Assembly (NCBI GenBank): GCA_003231035.1 | Contig: QIHU01000063.1 | Location: forward strand, 1 to 17,645 | DNA: 17,645 nt | From: Acidobacteriota bacterium | GTDB lineage: Bacteria; Acidobacteriota; Thermoanaerobaculia; Multivoradales; SZUA-115 | Direction: 5' to 3' | Part shown: positions 8,039-14,651 of the stretch, piece by piece | Layout: each line of letters opens with the position of its first letter | Numbering within the stretch: position 1 is the stretch's first letter | Position numbers and translations under genes: made by a program | The notes under the pieces: model-generated | Seen by the model: the letters and a program-made list of their open reading frames with translations, nothing else | Database searches by the model: none | Told to the model about the DNA's origin: nothing

Positions 8039-8237
8039 GAGTTCGCGTCACCCGCACAGTGGCCTAAGGCTACGGGCACCAGCCAGGGGAGGGCACGGAT
8101 CGGCTCGCGCCGGACAAGCGGGCGTGATTGTCTGAAGAGCGAAGCGATGAGTTGCGCGACCGCCCGGAGCGAGCCGACAAAGGAGTCCTACCAGCCAGTT
8201 CGCAGCCGCCCGGCCACTGTGCGGGTGACGCGAACTC
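8039..8237. repeat. 199-bp imperfect palindrome with perfect 26-bp terminal inverted repeats (MITE-like or structured RNA)
   Basis: This fills most of the convergent gap 7963-8264, which holds no convincing gene. The arm at 8039-8064 is the exact reverse complement of 8212-8237. Inside, 8100-8108 pairs with 8169-8177 (9 bp), and 8110-8113 pairs with 8164-8167. Weaker stretches with 6 of 7 pairs join 8068-8074 to 8201-8207 and 8118-8124 to 8157-8163. The unpaired sections on either side are nearly equal (35 and 34 nt), so the whole element folds about a centre near 8138. I see no flanking target-site duplication and no transposase. Read on the minus strand, a run of seven T (8026-8020) lies 12 nt past the stem. 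Either a non-autonomous hairpin element or a long 3' UTR structure would fit. The remaining gap sequence (7963-8038, 8238-8264) shows only short GCGAAGCGAG-like motifs. Confidence 0.75.
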
Positions 8238-8264
8238 GACGGGTGAGACCTCGACTCCGTAAGG

Positions 8265-8594
8265 TTAGGCCGCCGGCAGAAGCACAGCCGCTCTCCCCAC
8301 AACCTCCGGCCGCAAATCCCCAAGCCCAGCCAACCGCCGCGTATCCCGCGAAATCGTATCGAGCCCGGCAATCACCGTACGCCCCTGCACCGCCTGGAAG
8401 GCCAGCCGCTCGTGGGTTTGCACCTGCCCATCCAGACTCCGTCGCAAGCCAGTGGCCAGGGTAGCGAGACCGTCGTTGAGGGTCCCCTGGAGCGTCTCCA
8501 ACCGCGCGTGATGGTGGTCGCAACGCTCGCTCAACGTAGCCAGCTGGGCGGTGATGAGCTGCAACTGCTTCCAAACTTCATCGAGGGTCGCCAT
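8265..8594 (-). CDS. Small coiled-coil protein of unknown function
   Basis: A 109-residue protein that I do not recognise. The start at 8594 is chosen because an AAGGAG ribosome-binding site (8604-8609) lies 9 nt upstream. An in-frame ATG further upstream at 8636 has no such site. The sequence begins MATLDEVWKQLQLITAQ and, to about residue 85, is made of Leu/Ala/Thr heptad-like repeats with Arg, Asp and Gln. This predicts a long amphipathic helix or coiled coil. There is a His cluster (CDHHHARLE, 25-33). No signal peptide or membrane segment is visible. It lies 94 bp after pdxA on the same strand and is the last gene before the convergent palindromic element. It may be read from the pdxA transcript. 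Function is unknown. Confidence 0.65.
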   Translation of the reverse strand: MATLDEVWKQLQLITAQLATLSERCDHHHARLETLQGTLNDGLATLATGLRRSLDGQVQTHERLAFQAVQGRTVIAGLDTISRDTRRLAGLGDLRPEVVGRAAVLLPAA

Positions 8595-8603
8595 CGATCG
8601 AGT

Positions 8604-8609
8604 CTCCTT
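8604..8609 (-). promoter_or_regulatory. Ribosome-binding site of the coiled-coil gene
   Basis: AAGGAG on the minus strand lies 9 nt before the ATG at 8594 and fixes the start of the small protein. A GCCGGT-GGG-ACCGGC hairpin (8618-8632 as read on the plus strand) lies just upstream of it and could fold in the leader. Confidence 0.7.
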
Positions 8610-8688
8610 CGCTCCGTGCCGGTGGGACCGGCTCACAATCCATTTCGCTTCGAAGGTGTAGGCGACGCGGCAGCGAAGGAGTTACACC

Positions 8689-9786
8689 CTATTCCCTCGG
8701 GCCCTTTCTCCGCGCACCCATGGGCAACTCTCCGCCCAGCAGGCCCAGTGTGGTCTCGATCGCCGCTCGTAGGGGCGCGGAGTCGGCAAGCCCCTTGCCG
8801 GCGAGGTCGAAGGCGGTGCCGTGATCGACCGAGGTTCTGAGGAAGGGCAGGCCGAGCGTCCAGTTGGTCGCCAAACCGAAAGCGGCCGTCTTGACGGCGA
8901 TCAACCCTTGATCGTGGTACAGGGCCAGAACCCAGTCGAACTGGCCGCGCCGGGCCCGGGCAAAGAGCGAGTCGGCACTCTCGGGGCCGTGCACGTCGAT
9001 GCCCCGAGCGCGCGCGGCCACCACCGCGGGCGCCACCGTTTCACCCTCCTCGCTCCCCAACAACCCACCCTCCCCAGCATGGGGATTGAGCCCCGCCACC
9101 GCGATCCTCCCGCCGGCATGGCGCTGCAAGCAGTCGAGCGCTTCGCCGAGCGCCTCACGGGTGACCCCCTCAATCGCGTCGACCAACGGCAGGTGGGTTG
9201 AGAGTAGTGCCACTTGCAGCCTTGGCGCCAAAAAAGCCATCAAGTAGTCACGGCCGTAGCGCTCCAGCCCACAGCCAGCGGCGAGATAGTCGGTGTGGCC
9301 GGTAAAGCCGGCAAGGTGGTGACGAGCGATCACCTCTTTCGACACCGGCGCGGTGACCAGCCCATCGGCAATTCCACTCTTGGCCAGTCCTACTCCGGCG
9401 TCGAGTGCCGCCACCGCCCCGGCCGCATCCGCGGCCCCCGGTTGTCCCGGGATCACCGGGCGGCGACGCGCCACCGGATCGACAAGTGCCACCGCATCGC
9501 GCGGCAGCGCCGCTAGTCGAGCGCGCCCCCGCCTCGGGTCGTCGCCGAGTTCTACCTCGATCAGGCGATCCCATTCGATCCCCGACAGACAACCACGCAA
9601 CGGTGCGAGCGCCGAGCGCTCGACCACCAGGATGGGTAAGTAGTCGCCACCCGAGTCAGCCCCCTCGCCGAGCGTCGCCGCGATCAAGATCTCCGGTCCG
9701 ATCCCCGCCGGATCACCCTGCGTCAGAGCTAGAATTCGCCGCTTGCCCCCGGCCTCCGGGGTCGATTCAGCCGCTGCTCTTCTCAC
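8689..9786 (-). CDS. pdxA: 4-hydroxythreonine-4-phosphate dehydrogenase PdxA
   Basis: PdxA oxidises 4-(phosphooxy)-threonine with NAD; the product decarboxylates and feeds PdxJ in DXP-dependent pyridoxal phosphate synthesis in the cytoplasm. The 365-residue sequence has ALTQGDPAGIGPE (20-32), VTAPVSKE (144-151), the metal-site motifs GHTDYLA (H164) and STHLPL (H198), GLNPHAGEGG (232-241), and LYHDQGLIAVK with the third metal ligand H291. It ends with GLPFLRTSVDHGTAFDLAGKG (312-332). Length is slightly above the usual 330 because of an Ala/Arg-rich N-terminus. The GTG start at 9786 is supported by a GGGAGG site 10 nt upstream and overlaps the end of the Hfq-like gene by 20 bases, so translation is probably coupled. 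No pdxJ is in the window. Confidence 0.95.
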   Translation of the reverse strand: MRRAAAESTPEAGGKRRILALTQGDPAGIGPEILIAATLGEGADSGGDYLPILVVERSALAPLRGCLSGIEWDRLIEVELGDDPRRGRARLAALPRDAVALVDPVARRRPVIPGQPGAADAAGAVAALDAGVGLAKSGIADGLVTAPVSKEVIARHHLAGFTGHTDYLAAGCGLERYGRDYLMAFLAPRLQVALLSTHLPLVDAIEGVTREALGEALDCLQRHAGGRIAVAGLNPHAGEGGLLGSEEGETVAPAVVAARARGIDVHGPESADSLFARARRGQFDWVLALYHDQGLIAVKTAAFGLATNWTLGLPFLRTSVDHGTAFDLAGKGLADSAPLRAAIETTLGLLGGELPMGARRKGPRE

Positions 9787-10120
9787 CGCCGCTTCGCCTC
9801 CCGGTGCGCCGACCTTGCTTGAGCTCTTCCTCTTTGTACATGTAGCGGATCGAGTCTTTGCGGATCAGAAGGTTGGGACCCTTGCGACGGTTGAGTTTGA
9901 GCGCTCCCTTGTCGTACCACTCGATCCAGCCGACCAGCTCTTCGTCGTTGGTCAGGACCACCACCATCGGCGTCTTCGCCGTCATCTGTTTGAGGTAGTA
10001 GTACTCCTCGGCGTGGGTCTGCTCCGGCGGCGCTTGCTTGCGGCGCACCGAGCGCACGGTCGAGTCGCGTCTGGACTCCGGGGCATCCGGGCGAATCAGC
10101 CGGCGGTTGGCCGTCGTCAT
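9767..10120 (-). CDS. Divergent Hfq/LSm-like RNA-binding protein
   Basis: A 117-residue protein whose middle part (about 38-98) aligns by eye with Hfq. An alpha-helix-like EEYYYLKQMTAK is followed by an Sm1 motif, PMVVVLTNDEELVGWIEWYD, corresponding to the Hfq V-x-L-x-N-x-x-x-L-x-G-x-I-x-x-F-D pattern. An Sm2-like strand, LLIRKDSIRYMYK, follows. Hfq forms a hexameric ring that binds sRNAs and mRNAs. The canonical YKH of Sm2 is replaced by RKD here, and the D-Q-F rim by D-K-G. A basic 37-residue N-terminal extension (several Arg) and a basic Gly/Arg/Ser C-terminal tail flank the core. The ATG at 10120 overlaps the upstream ricT-like stop (ATGA), and the end overlaps pdxA by 20 bases. The fold assignment is fairly secure; true Hfq function is an inference. 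Confidence 0.75.
   Translation of the reverse strand: MTTANRRLIRPDAPESRRDSTVRSVRRKQAPPEQTHAEEYYYLKQMTAKTPMVVVLTNDEELVGWIEWYDKGALKLNRRKGPNLLIRKDSIRYMYKEEELKQGRRTGRRSGGEKSSG
9797..9802 (-). promoter_or_regulatory. Ribosome-binding site deciding the GTG start of pdxA
   Basis: GGGAGG on the minus strand ends 10 nt before the GTG at 9786. It lies inside the 3' end of the Hfq-like coding region, which supports the 20-base overlap of the two genes. Confidence 0.6.
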
Positions 10121-10923
10121 GACCGACTCGCCCCTCGCGATTCACCCCCACCAACTGGGTTGGACGGCGGCGTCCGCAACGCCGTCGGGTTCTTGCCTCT
10201 CGGCTTGGAGGTTAACTTATCCTGCCGCTTCGGCCGCTCGTATTGATCGTTCTCGTAGGCTAAACAACACAGGAGCCGACCGCACTGCCCGGAGATCTTG
10301 GAAGGATTCAGACTCAGGTTCTGGCGCTTGGCCATCGAGATCGAAATCGGTCGGAATTCTTTCAGCCAGGTGGAACAGCACAAGGTCTCGCCACAGATAC
10401 CGATCCCACCGAGCAGCGCCGCCTCGTCGCGAGCACCGATCTGCACCATCTTGACCCGCACTTTGAAACGCTGGGCCAAGTCGCGAACCAGTTGACGAAA
10501 ATCTACTCGCCCGTTGGCGGTGAAATAGAAGGTGGCGTGGCGGGCGTCCAAGGTGAAGTCGACCCGTGAGACCTTCATTTCCAGCCCCAGCTTGCGCGAG
10601 CGTTGCTGGCAGAAGAGCTTACCTTGTGACTCGTTGCCCACCTGCCGGTCATAAGCCCGGTCGTCGTCCGTCGTTGCCCCTCGGACCACCGTCTTGGCGC
10701 TCGTTTTCTGACACGGCTTGAAGACCACCATCGGCGAGCGCTCGACACGCCCATAAGCCAGCCCATGTTCGACTTCAACCAGCACCCGATCGCCCTGGGC
10801 ATAGATCGCGTTTTGGGTGGCGCAGAGAGTCAAGTTGGTCTCTTCGCCGAAGCGAACGCCAACAAAACTATCCTCGATCGCGGTGGACAGACCTTTGAAC
10901 GAGCAGCCGGAGCAACCAGACAT
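10117..10923 (-). CDS. ricT: RicT/YaaT-like PSP1-domain protein
   Basis: A PSP1 C-terminal domain protein of the RicT (YaaT) family. In Bacillus, RicT joins RicA and RicF in an Fe-S complex that assists RNase Y in mRNA processing. With the ATG at 10923 it is 268 residues. After an N-terminal CSGC (C4, C7) come VGVRFGEETN and VEHGLAYGRV, then KVSRVDFTLDARHATFYFTA. The two conserved Cys motifs are GICGETLCCSTWL (C177, C182, C183) and SGQCGRLLCCLAYE (C214, C219, C220). The last 40 residues are basic and low-complexity. An alternative TTG at 10965 would add 14 residues but has no visible ribosome-binding site. The family call is strong. No ricA, ricF or rny gene is in the window, so the partner complex is unproven. 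Confidence 0.88.
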   Translation of the reverse strand: MSGCSGCSFKGLSTAIEDSFVGVRFGEETNLTLCATQNAIYAQGDRVLVEVEHGLAYGRVERSPMVVFKPCQKTSAKTVVRGATTDDDRAYDRQVGNESQGKLFCQQRSRKLGLEMKVSRVDFTLDARHATFYFTANGRVDFRQLVRDLAQRFKVRVKMVQIGARDEAALLGGIGICGETLCCSTWLKEFRPISISMAKRQNLSLNPSKISGQCGRLLCCLAYENDQYERPKRQDKLTSKPRGKNPTALRTPPSNPVGGGESRGASRS

Positions 10924-11047
10924 TGGAGTAAACTCGCTTATGCAAACCAGGTTGCCGTACGCCAAGCGCGCACGGTCACGCGGAGATTCTAGGATGGGGC
11001 CACAGACCCTCGCTTGGATCTGAACTGTGCCTCTTGAAGATCATGCC

Positions 11048-11077
11048 ATTATGGCTGCCGACCCTCAGTGAAGTCAA
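11048..11077 (-). promoter_or_regulatory. Sigma-70-type promoter for the ricT/Hfq-like/pdxA operon
   Basis: On the minus strand TTGACT (11077-11072) is followed after 18 bp by CATAAT (11053-11048); each matches the consensus at five of six positions. Transcription would begin near 11041, giving a leader of about 118 nt before the ATG at 10923. It sits in the only sizeable gap (10924-11102) between purD and ricT, so the three following genes probably form a unit of their own. Confidence 0.55.
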
Positions 11078-11083
11078 CGAAGG

Positions 11084-11113
11084 CCTTTCAGTTGAAGCCC
11101 TTTCAGTTTGAAG
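11084..11113. repeat. Two-copy tandem duplication at the end of purD
   Basis: CCTTTCAGTTGAAG (11084-11097) is followed one base later by CCTTTCAGTTTGAAG (11099-11113), differing by a single T. On the minus strand the purD stop codon (11105-11103) falls inside the first copy encountered. It looks like a local slippage duplication that altered the 3' end or the start of the untranslated region. Confidence 0.6.
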
Positions 11114-12386
11114 AGGTCAGCTCGATCACCCGGCGCCCGATATCTCGGCGATAGAGCTTGCTCGGCCAGTCGACCTGGGCCGCCGTGAGGTAGGCGCGGC
11201 GCAATGCATCGGCCAGATTCGCACCGGTGGCGCAGGCACTGAGCACCCTTCCGCCGTGGGTCACCAAGGTGTCGTCAACGATCGTCGTACCGGCGTGAAA
11301 GATCTCGACCCTTGGCTGCCGGCGGGCCTCCTCGATCCCCGTGATTGGCTCGCCCTTGACTGGCGATCCGGGGTAGCCCTCGCTGGCCAGCACCACGCAC
11401 GCCGCCGCCTCTTGGCGAAAACCGACCTTCGCCGAGCCGAAGTCTCCGCGGGCGCCAGCGAGCAACACCGGCAGCAAGTCGCCTTCCATGCGCATCATCA
11501 GTGGCTGCGTCTCGGGATCGCCGAAGCGTACGTTGAACTCGAGCACCCGCGGTCCATCGGCGGTCATCATCACTCCCGCGTAGAGGACTCCGCGAAAGGT
11601 CCGATTCTCGTTGGCCATGCCGGCCACGGTGGGACGCATCACCCGATCGAGGATCTCGGAACCCTGTTCAGAGGTGAGGACCATCGACGGGCTATGCGCC
11701 CCCATCCCGCCTGTGTTGGGGCCGCTGTCCTCTTCGCCGATGCGCTTGTAGTCCTTGGAGGTGGCCAGCGGCAACAGACGACTGCCGTCGCTGAGCGCCA
11801 AAATCGAAACCTCTTCGCCCTGTAGACACTCTTCGACCACCACCCGCGCGCTCGCCGAACCAAACTGACGCTCTTCGAAGAGGGCCACCAGCGCCGCCTC
11901 CAGTTCGGCACTGCCGGCGGCGATCAGCACCCCCTTGCCGGCCGCGAGACCGTCCGCCTTGAGCACCACCGGAAAGCCGAACCGCTTCGCCGCCCGGCGA
12001 GCCTCGCGCTCATCGTGTACCACTTCGAAAGCGGCGGTGGGGATGGCGTGACGCTCCATGAACTGTTTGGCGAAGACCTTGCTGCCTTCCAGTTCAGCGG
12101 CCCGCGCGCTGGGACCGAAGACCAGCAGGCCGCGACGCTCAAATTCATCGACCAAGCCCATCGACAAGGGCACCTCGGGACCGACCACCGTCAGCCCCAC
12201 CCCCAGCCCGGCGGCGAACTCCGCCAGCTCGCTGGAGTCCTCGGCGCGGATCGGTACCAAATCGGCCAGCTCGGCGATTCCAGGGTTTCCTGGGGCGCAG
12301 TAGAGCTCGCTGAGTAGCGGACTCTGCTTGAGCTTCCAGCACAGCGCGTGCTCGCGACCGCCGCCACCTAGGACCAACACTTTCAT
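11103..12386 (-). CDS. purD: Phosphoribosylamine-glycine ligase PurD
   Basis: PurD (GAR synthetase) joins phosphoribosylamine and glycine with ATP in the second step of de novo purine synthesis. The 427-residue sequence is of normal length and domain order. It has an N-terminal MKVLVLGGGGREHAL (1-15) and PGNPG, the ATP-grasp loop KADGLAAGKGVLIA (143-156), EECLQGEEVSILAL (185-198), SGPNTGGMGAHSP (221-233) and the metal-binding EFNVRFGDPETQ (283-294). The ATG at 12386 is preceded by GGAGG (12396-12400) at 9 nt and overlaps the stop of pta (ATGA). It is the last gene of the sodC-lipoprotein-pta-purD run and is followed by a gap with the ricT promoter. No other pur genes are in the window. Confidence 0.96.
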   Translation of the reverse strand: MKVLVLGGGGREHALCWKLKQSPLLSELYCAPGNPGIAELADLVPIRAEDSSELAEFAAGLGVGLTVVGPEVPLSMGLVDEFERRGLLVFGPSARAAELEGSKVFAKQFMERHAIPTAAFEVVHDEREARRAAKRFGFPVVLKADGLAAGKGVLIAAGSAELEAALVALFEERQFGSASARVVVEECLQGEEVSILALSDGSRLLPLATSKDYKRIGEEDSGPNTGGMGAHSPSMVLTSEQGSEILDRVMRPTVAGMANENRTFRGVLYAGVMMTADGPRVLEFNVRFGDPETQPLMMRMEGDLLPVLLAGARGDFGSAKVGFRQEAAACVVLASEGYPGSPVKGEPITGIEEARRQPRVEIFHAGTTIVDDTLVTHGGRVLSACATGANLADALRRAYLTAAQVDWPSKLYRRDIGRRVIELTSSN

Positions 12387-13357
12387 TGCCCGCCACCTCC
12401 ACTGCCCAGGGCCGCCACCGCCATCACTCCTAAGATGTCGTCGACCGTGCAGCCCCGCGAAAGATCATGAATCGGCGCCGCCAGCCCCTGGAGCAAGGGG
12501 CCTATGGCACGCGCGCCGGCTAGCTTCTGGCTGAGCTTGTAGGCGATGTTGCCAGCGTCGAGATCGGGAAAGATCAGAACGTTGGCATTGCCCATCAGCG
12601 GGCTTTCGGGCGCCTTGCGCGCCGCCACCTCGGGAGCCAACGCCGCGTCGCCCTGAAGCTCGCCGTCGAAAACGAAATCCACCCCTCTCTGGCGCAAGAG
12701 CAGTGCCGCCTGGCGCACCTTCTCCACTTTCGGGTGGTGAGCGCTGCCATGGCTCGAGAAGGAGAGTAAAGCCACTCGCGGCTCCCGCTCCAGTAACAGC
12801 CGACAGCTCGCCGCCGCCGCCTCAGCGATATCGGCTAGAGCCTCGGCGCTGGGATCCGGCACCACGGCGCAGTCGCTATAGATCAGCGTTCGGCCATCGG
12901 GGAAGGCCATCAAGAAGCAGGAAGAAACCCACTGAAGACCGGGCCGCGGTCCGATCACCCGCAAGCAGGGGCGCAGGGTTTCAGCAGTGGTCGCTCGCGC
13001 CCCCATCACCGCGCCCTCCGCTTCGCCCTGAGCCACCAAGAGGGTGGCGTAGTAGAGCGGATCAGCTGCCAGCTGGGCCGCCTCCTCGGGCTTACGGTCG
13101 AGCTTTTCAAGCCGCGCGCGCAGGAACTCGACATGCTCGGCGAAGCGAGGATCGCCGTCGGGACTGACCACGTCCACCCCCGTCATCTCAGGCAACAGTG
13201 GCGTTTCTTTGGTCACCACCAGTACCGGCTGGCACAAGCCGGTGGCCGCCGCGCGGCGCGCCGCCTGGACGATGCGCTCATCCTCAGCCTCGGGAAGAAC
13301 GATGCGCGGCGCCAGGCGGCTCGCGCGAGCGGAGATTTTGTCGAGCTGATCAGCCAT
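12383..13357 (-). CDS. pta: Phosphate acetyltransferase
   Basis: Pta interconverts acetyl-CoA plus phosphate with acetyl phosphate and CoA in the cytoplasm. At 324 residues it is the short single-domain form without the N-terminal regulatory domains of E. coli Pta. Motifs are RIVLPEAEDERI (18-29), GAVMGARATTAETLRP (115-130), the active-site region LLSFSSHGSA (197-206), FDGELQGDAAL (230-240), IFPDLDAGNIAYKL (262-275) and IGPLLQGLAAPIHDLSRG (285-302). I chose the ATG at 13357, where the family similarity begins; it overlaps the end of the upstream lipoprotein gene by 8 bases. No clear ribosome-binding site is present, so coupling is likely. A phosphate butyryltransferase is the nearest alternative. 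No acetate kinase gene is in the window. Confidence 0.92.
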   Translation of the reverse strand: MADQLDKISARASRLAPRIVLPEAEDERIVQAARRAAATGLCQPVLVVTKETPLLPEMTGVDVVSPDGDPRFAEHVEFLRARLEKLDRKPEEAAQLAADPLYYATLLVAQGEAEGAVMGARATTAETLRPCLRVIGPRPGLQWVSSCFLMAFPDGRTLIYSDCAVVPDPSAEALADIAEAAAASCRLLLEREPRVALLSFSSHGSAHHPKVEKVRQAALLLRQRGVDFVFDGELQGDAALAPEVAARKAPESPLMGNANVLIFPDLDAGNIAYKLSQKLAGARAIGPLLQGLAAPIHDLSRGCTVDDILGVMAVAALGSGGGGQ

Positions 13358-14651
13358 CGTCGGGGTAGGCGGGGAGTTGCAAAGCTCGCACCCTGGATTT
13401 CGATCGGTCCTCGCCGAGGTCGACCCAGACCAGGTAGAGACTGCCACCGCGCCGAGTGAGACGCGGAAAGCCGCTAGTGCGGGCGCTGGTGGTGGAAGCT
13501 ACGACCTGGGAACTCGGCGGCGCAGTCGCCGCGGCGACCACCGAGGCCAGCCGTAGATCGGCCAGGCCGTTGTCTTGTGGATTGACCGCCAGCCAACTCA
13601 CCATGGCCACGGCCTCGGCCGTCAAGGCGAGATCCACCCGCCCCAGCGGCCGGCCGTCGTCGACCACGATTGGCGCCTCGAAGCTCGCTCCGCCATCGCG
13701 TGAAAAAGCGACCTGAACGCGCGGCGTGGGTTTGGCGGCGGTAAACCAAGCCACGGCGACCGACTCGCCCTCGGCCGCCACCGCCGGGCCGTTCACCGGA
13801 CAACCCGGGATCTTCCAACCGTCCTCCCCCACCACGATCGGCTCACTCCAGCCACCCTCGACGCGGCGCACAAGCTTAATGTCGCGGACCTCCTCGTCCG
13901 AACGATCGCGGTAGGCGACCACCGGTCCCGAACTGGTCATTGCGGCACTGGTCGAGCAACATTCGCAAATTCTCTCGTCCAGCACCTCGTTGGCCGGCGG
14001 CGGCGATCCCACCTCGCGCCTCGGCGCCAACGAAGCGGTGCGAATCGCCATCGGACCCTCCTCGGCCATCGCCCGGCCGTCCAACCAGAAGGCGCGCAAG
14101 CTCTTCCCTTCGGCCAGCCAGGAGACGAAACCGTGCTCGGTCTCGCTGGCATCGTCGTGCAGAGGTCCGAGCCGTTGCCAGCTCGTCCCACCGTCGAGAG
14201 AACGGGCCATCTGCGGCCCGTAGGCGTAGGTTTCCTTGCCGTTCTTCTCCAGCCAGTGCACCACCTGGGTGCCGTCCGCGGCGTGGACGGCAGCGGGGAA
14301 GTCGGCCCAATTGGCGAAAAACCGGTCGCCCTCGGTCACCGTCACGGCCGGCGCCCAGCCTTCAGCAGTCCACTGCGCGATCCGAACCCGGTGGTGCCCT
14401 TGAGACGACGACTCGATCCAAGTCAAGGCAAGCTCCTCGCCGGTGCTCCAGTCGGGGGCAAAGGCGCCTTGCGCCGCTGGCGGGTCGATCTCGATCGCGG
14501 ACTTGACCAGGGCCATCAGTGAGTCGCCAGGCGCCGCGGACGAGTCGGCGCTCGCCGCCTGCCAAGGCGCGCCACTCCCTCCTCCACAAGCAAGGACCCA
14601 AGCGGCGAGCGGCAGCAGCAGCCACTCGCCACGAGCCCGGGCCCAGCTCAA
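13350..14651 (-). CDS. BNR/Asp-box beta-propeller lipoprotein with a C-x-C-C motif (sialidase-like fold, function unknown)
   Basis: A 433-residue exported lipoprotein. The N-terminus has Arg residues, a hydrophobic core and the lipobox VLAC (C22). The body shows repeated short beta blades and two Asp-box-like motifs, SLDGGTSW (151-158) and SRDGGASF (317-324), as in sialidase-type propellers. The catalytic Arg triad and Tyr of true sialidases were not identified, so enzyme activity is doubtful. A striking DERICECCSTSA motif (C229, C231, C232) and a later GCPVNGPA (C284) could bind metal or form disulfides. The TTG start at 14651 overlaps the sodC stop as TTGA, with an AAGG site close upstream, and no in-frame ATG or GTG lies before the lipobox Cys. 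Coupling to sodC suggests a shared envelope role, which is inference. Confidence 0.75.
   Translation of the reverse strand: MSWARARGEWLLLPLAAWVLACGGGSGAPWQAASADSSAAPGDSLMALVKSAIEIDPPAAQGAFAPDWSTGEELALTWIESSSQGHHRVRIAQWTAEGWAPAVTVTEGDRFFANWADFPAAVHAADGTQVVHWLEKNGKETYAYGPQMARSLDGGTSWQRLGPLHDDASETEHGFVSWLAEGKSLRAFWLDGRAMAEEGPMAIRTASLAPRREVGSPPPANEVLDERICECCSTSAAMTSSGPVVAYRDRSDEEVRDIKLVRRVEGGWSEPIVVGEDGWKIPGCPVNGPAVAAEGESVAVAWFTAAKPTPRVQVAFSRDGGASFEAPIVVDDGRPLGRVDLALTAEAVAMVSWLAVNPQDNGLADLRLASVVAAATAPPSSQVVASTTSARTSGFPRLTRRGGSLYLVWVDLGEDRSKSRVRALQLPAYPDDG

Noticed and set aside
8020..8042. Intrinsic terminator for the minus-strand operon (ACTC/GAGT hairpin plus seven T)
   Set aside because: The stem is only 4 bp with mixed A/T content. 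The strong 26-bp stem ends 12 nt before the T run, so neither matches a canonical terminator, though termination here is still possible.
8147..8464. A 105-codon plus-strand frame running through the palindromic element
   Set aside because: It opens inside the inverted-repeat element, is Arg/Pro-rich, and is antisense to the better-supported coiled-coil gene with its AAGGAG site.
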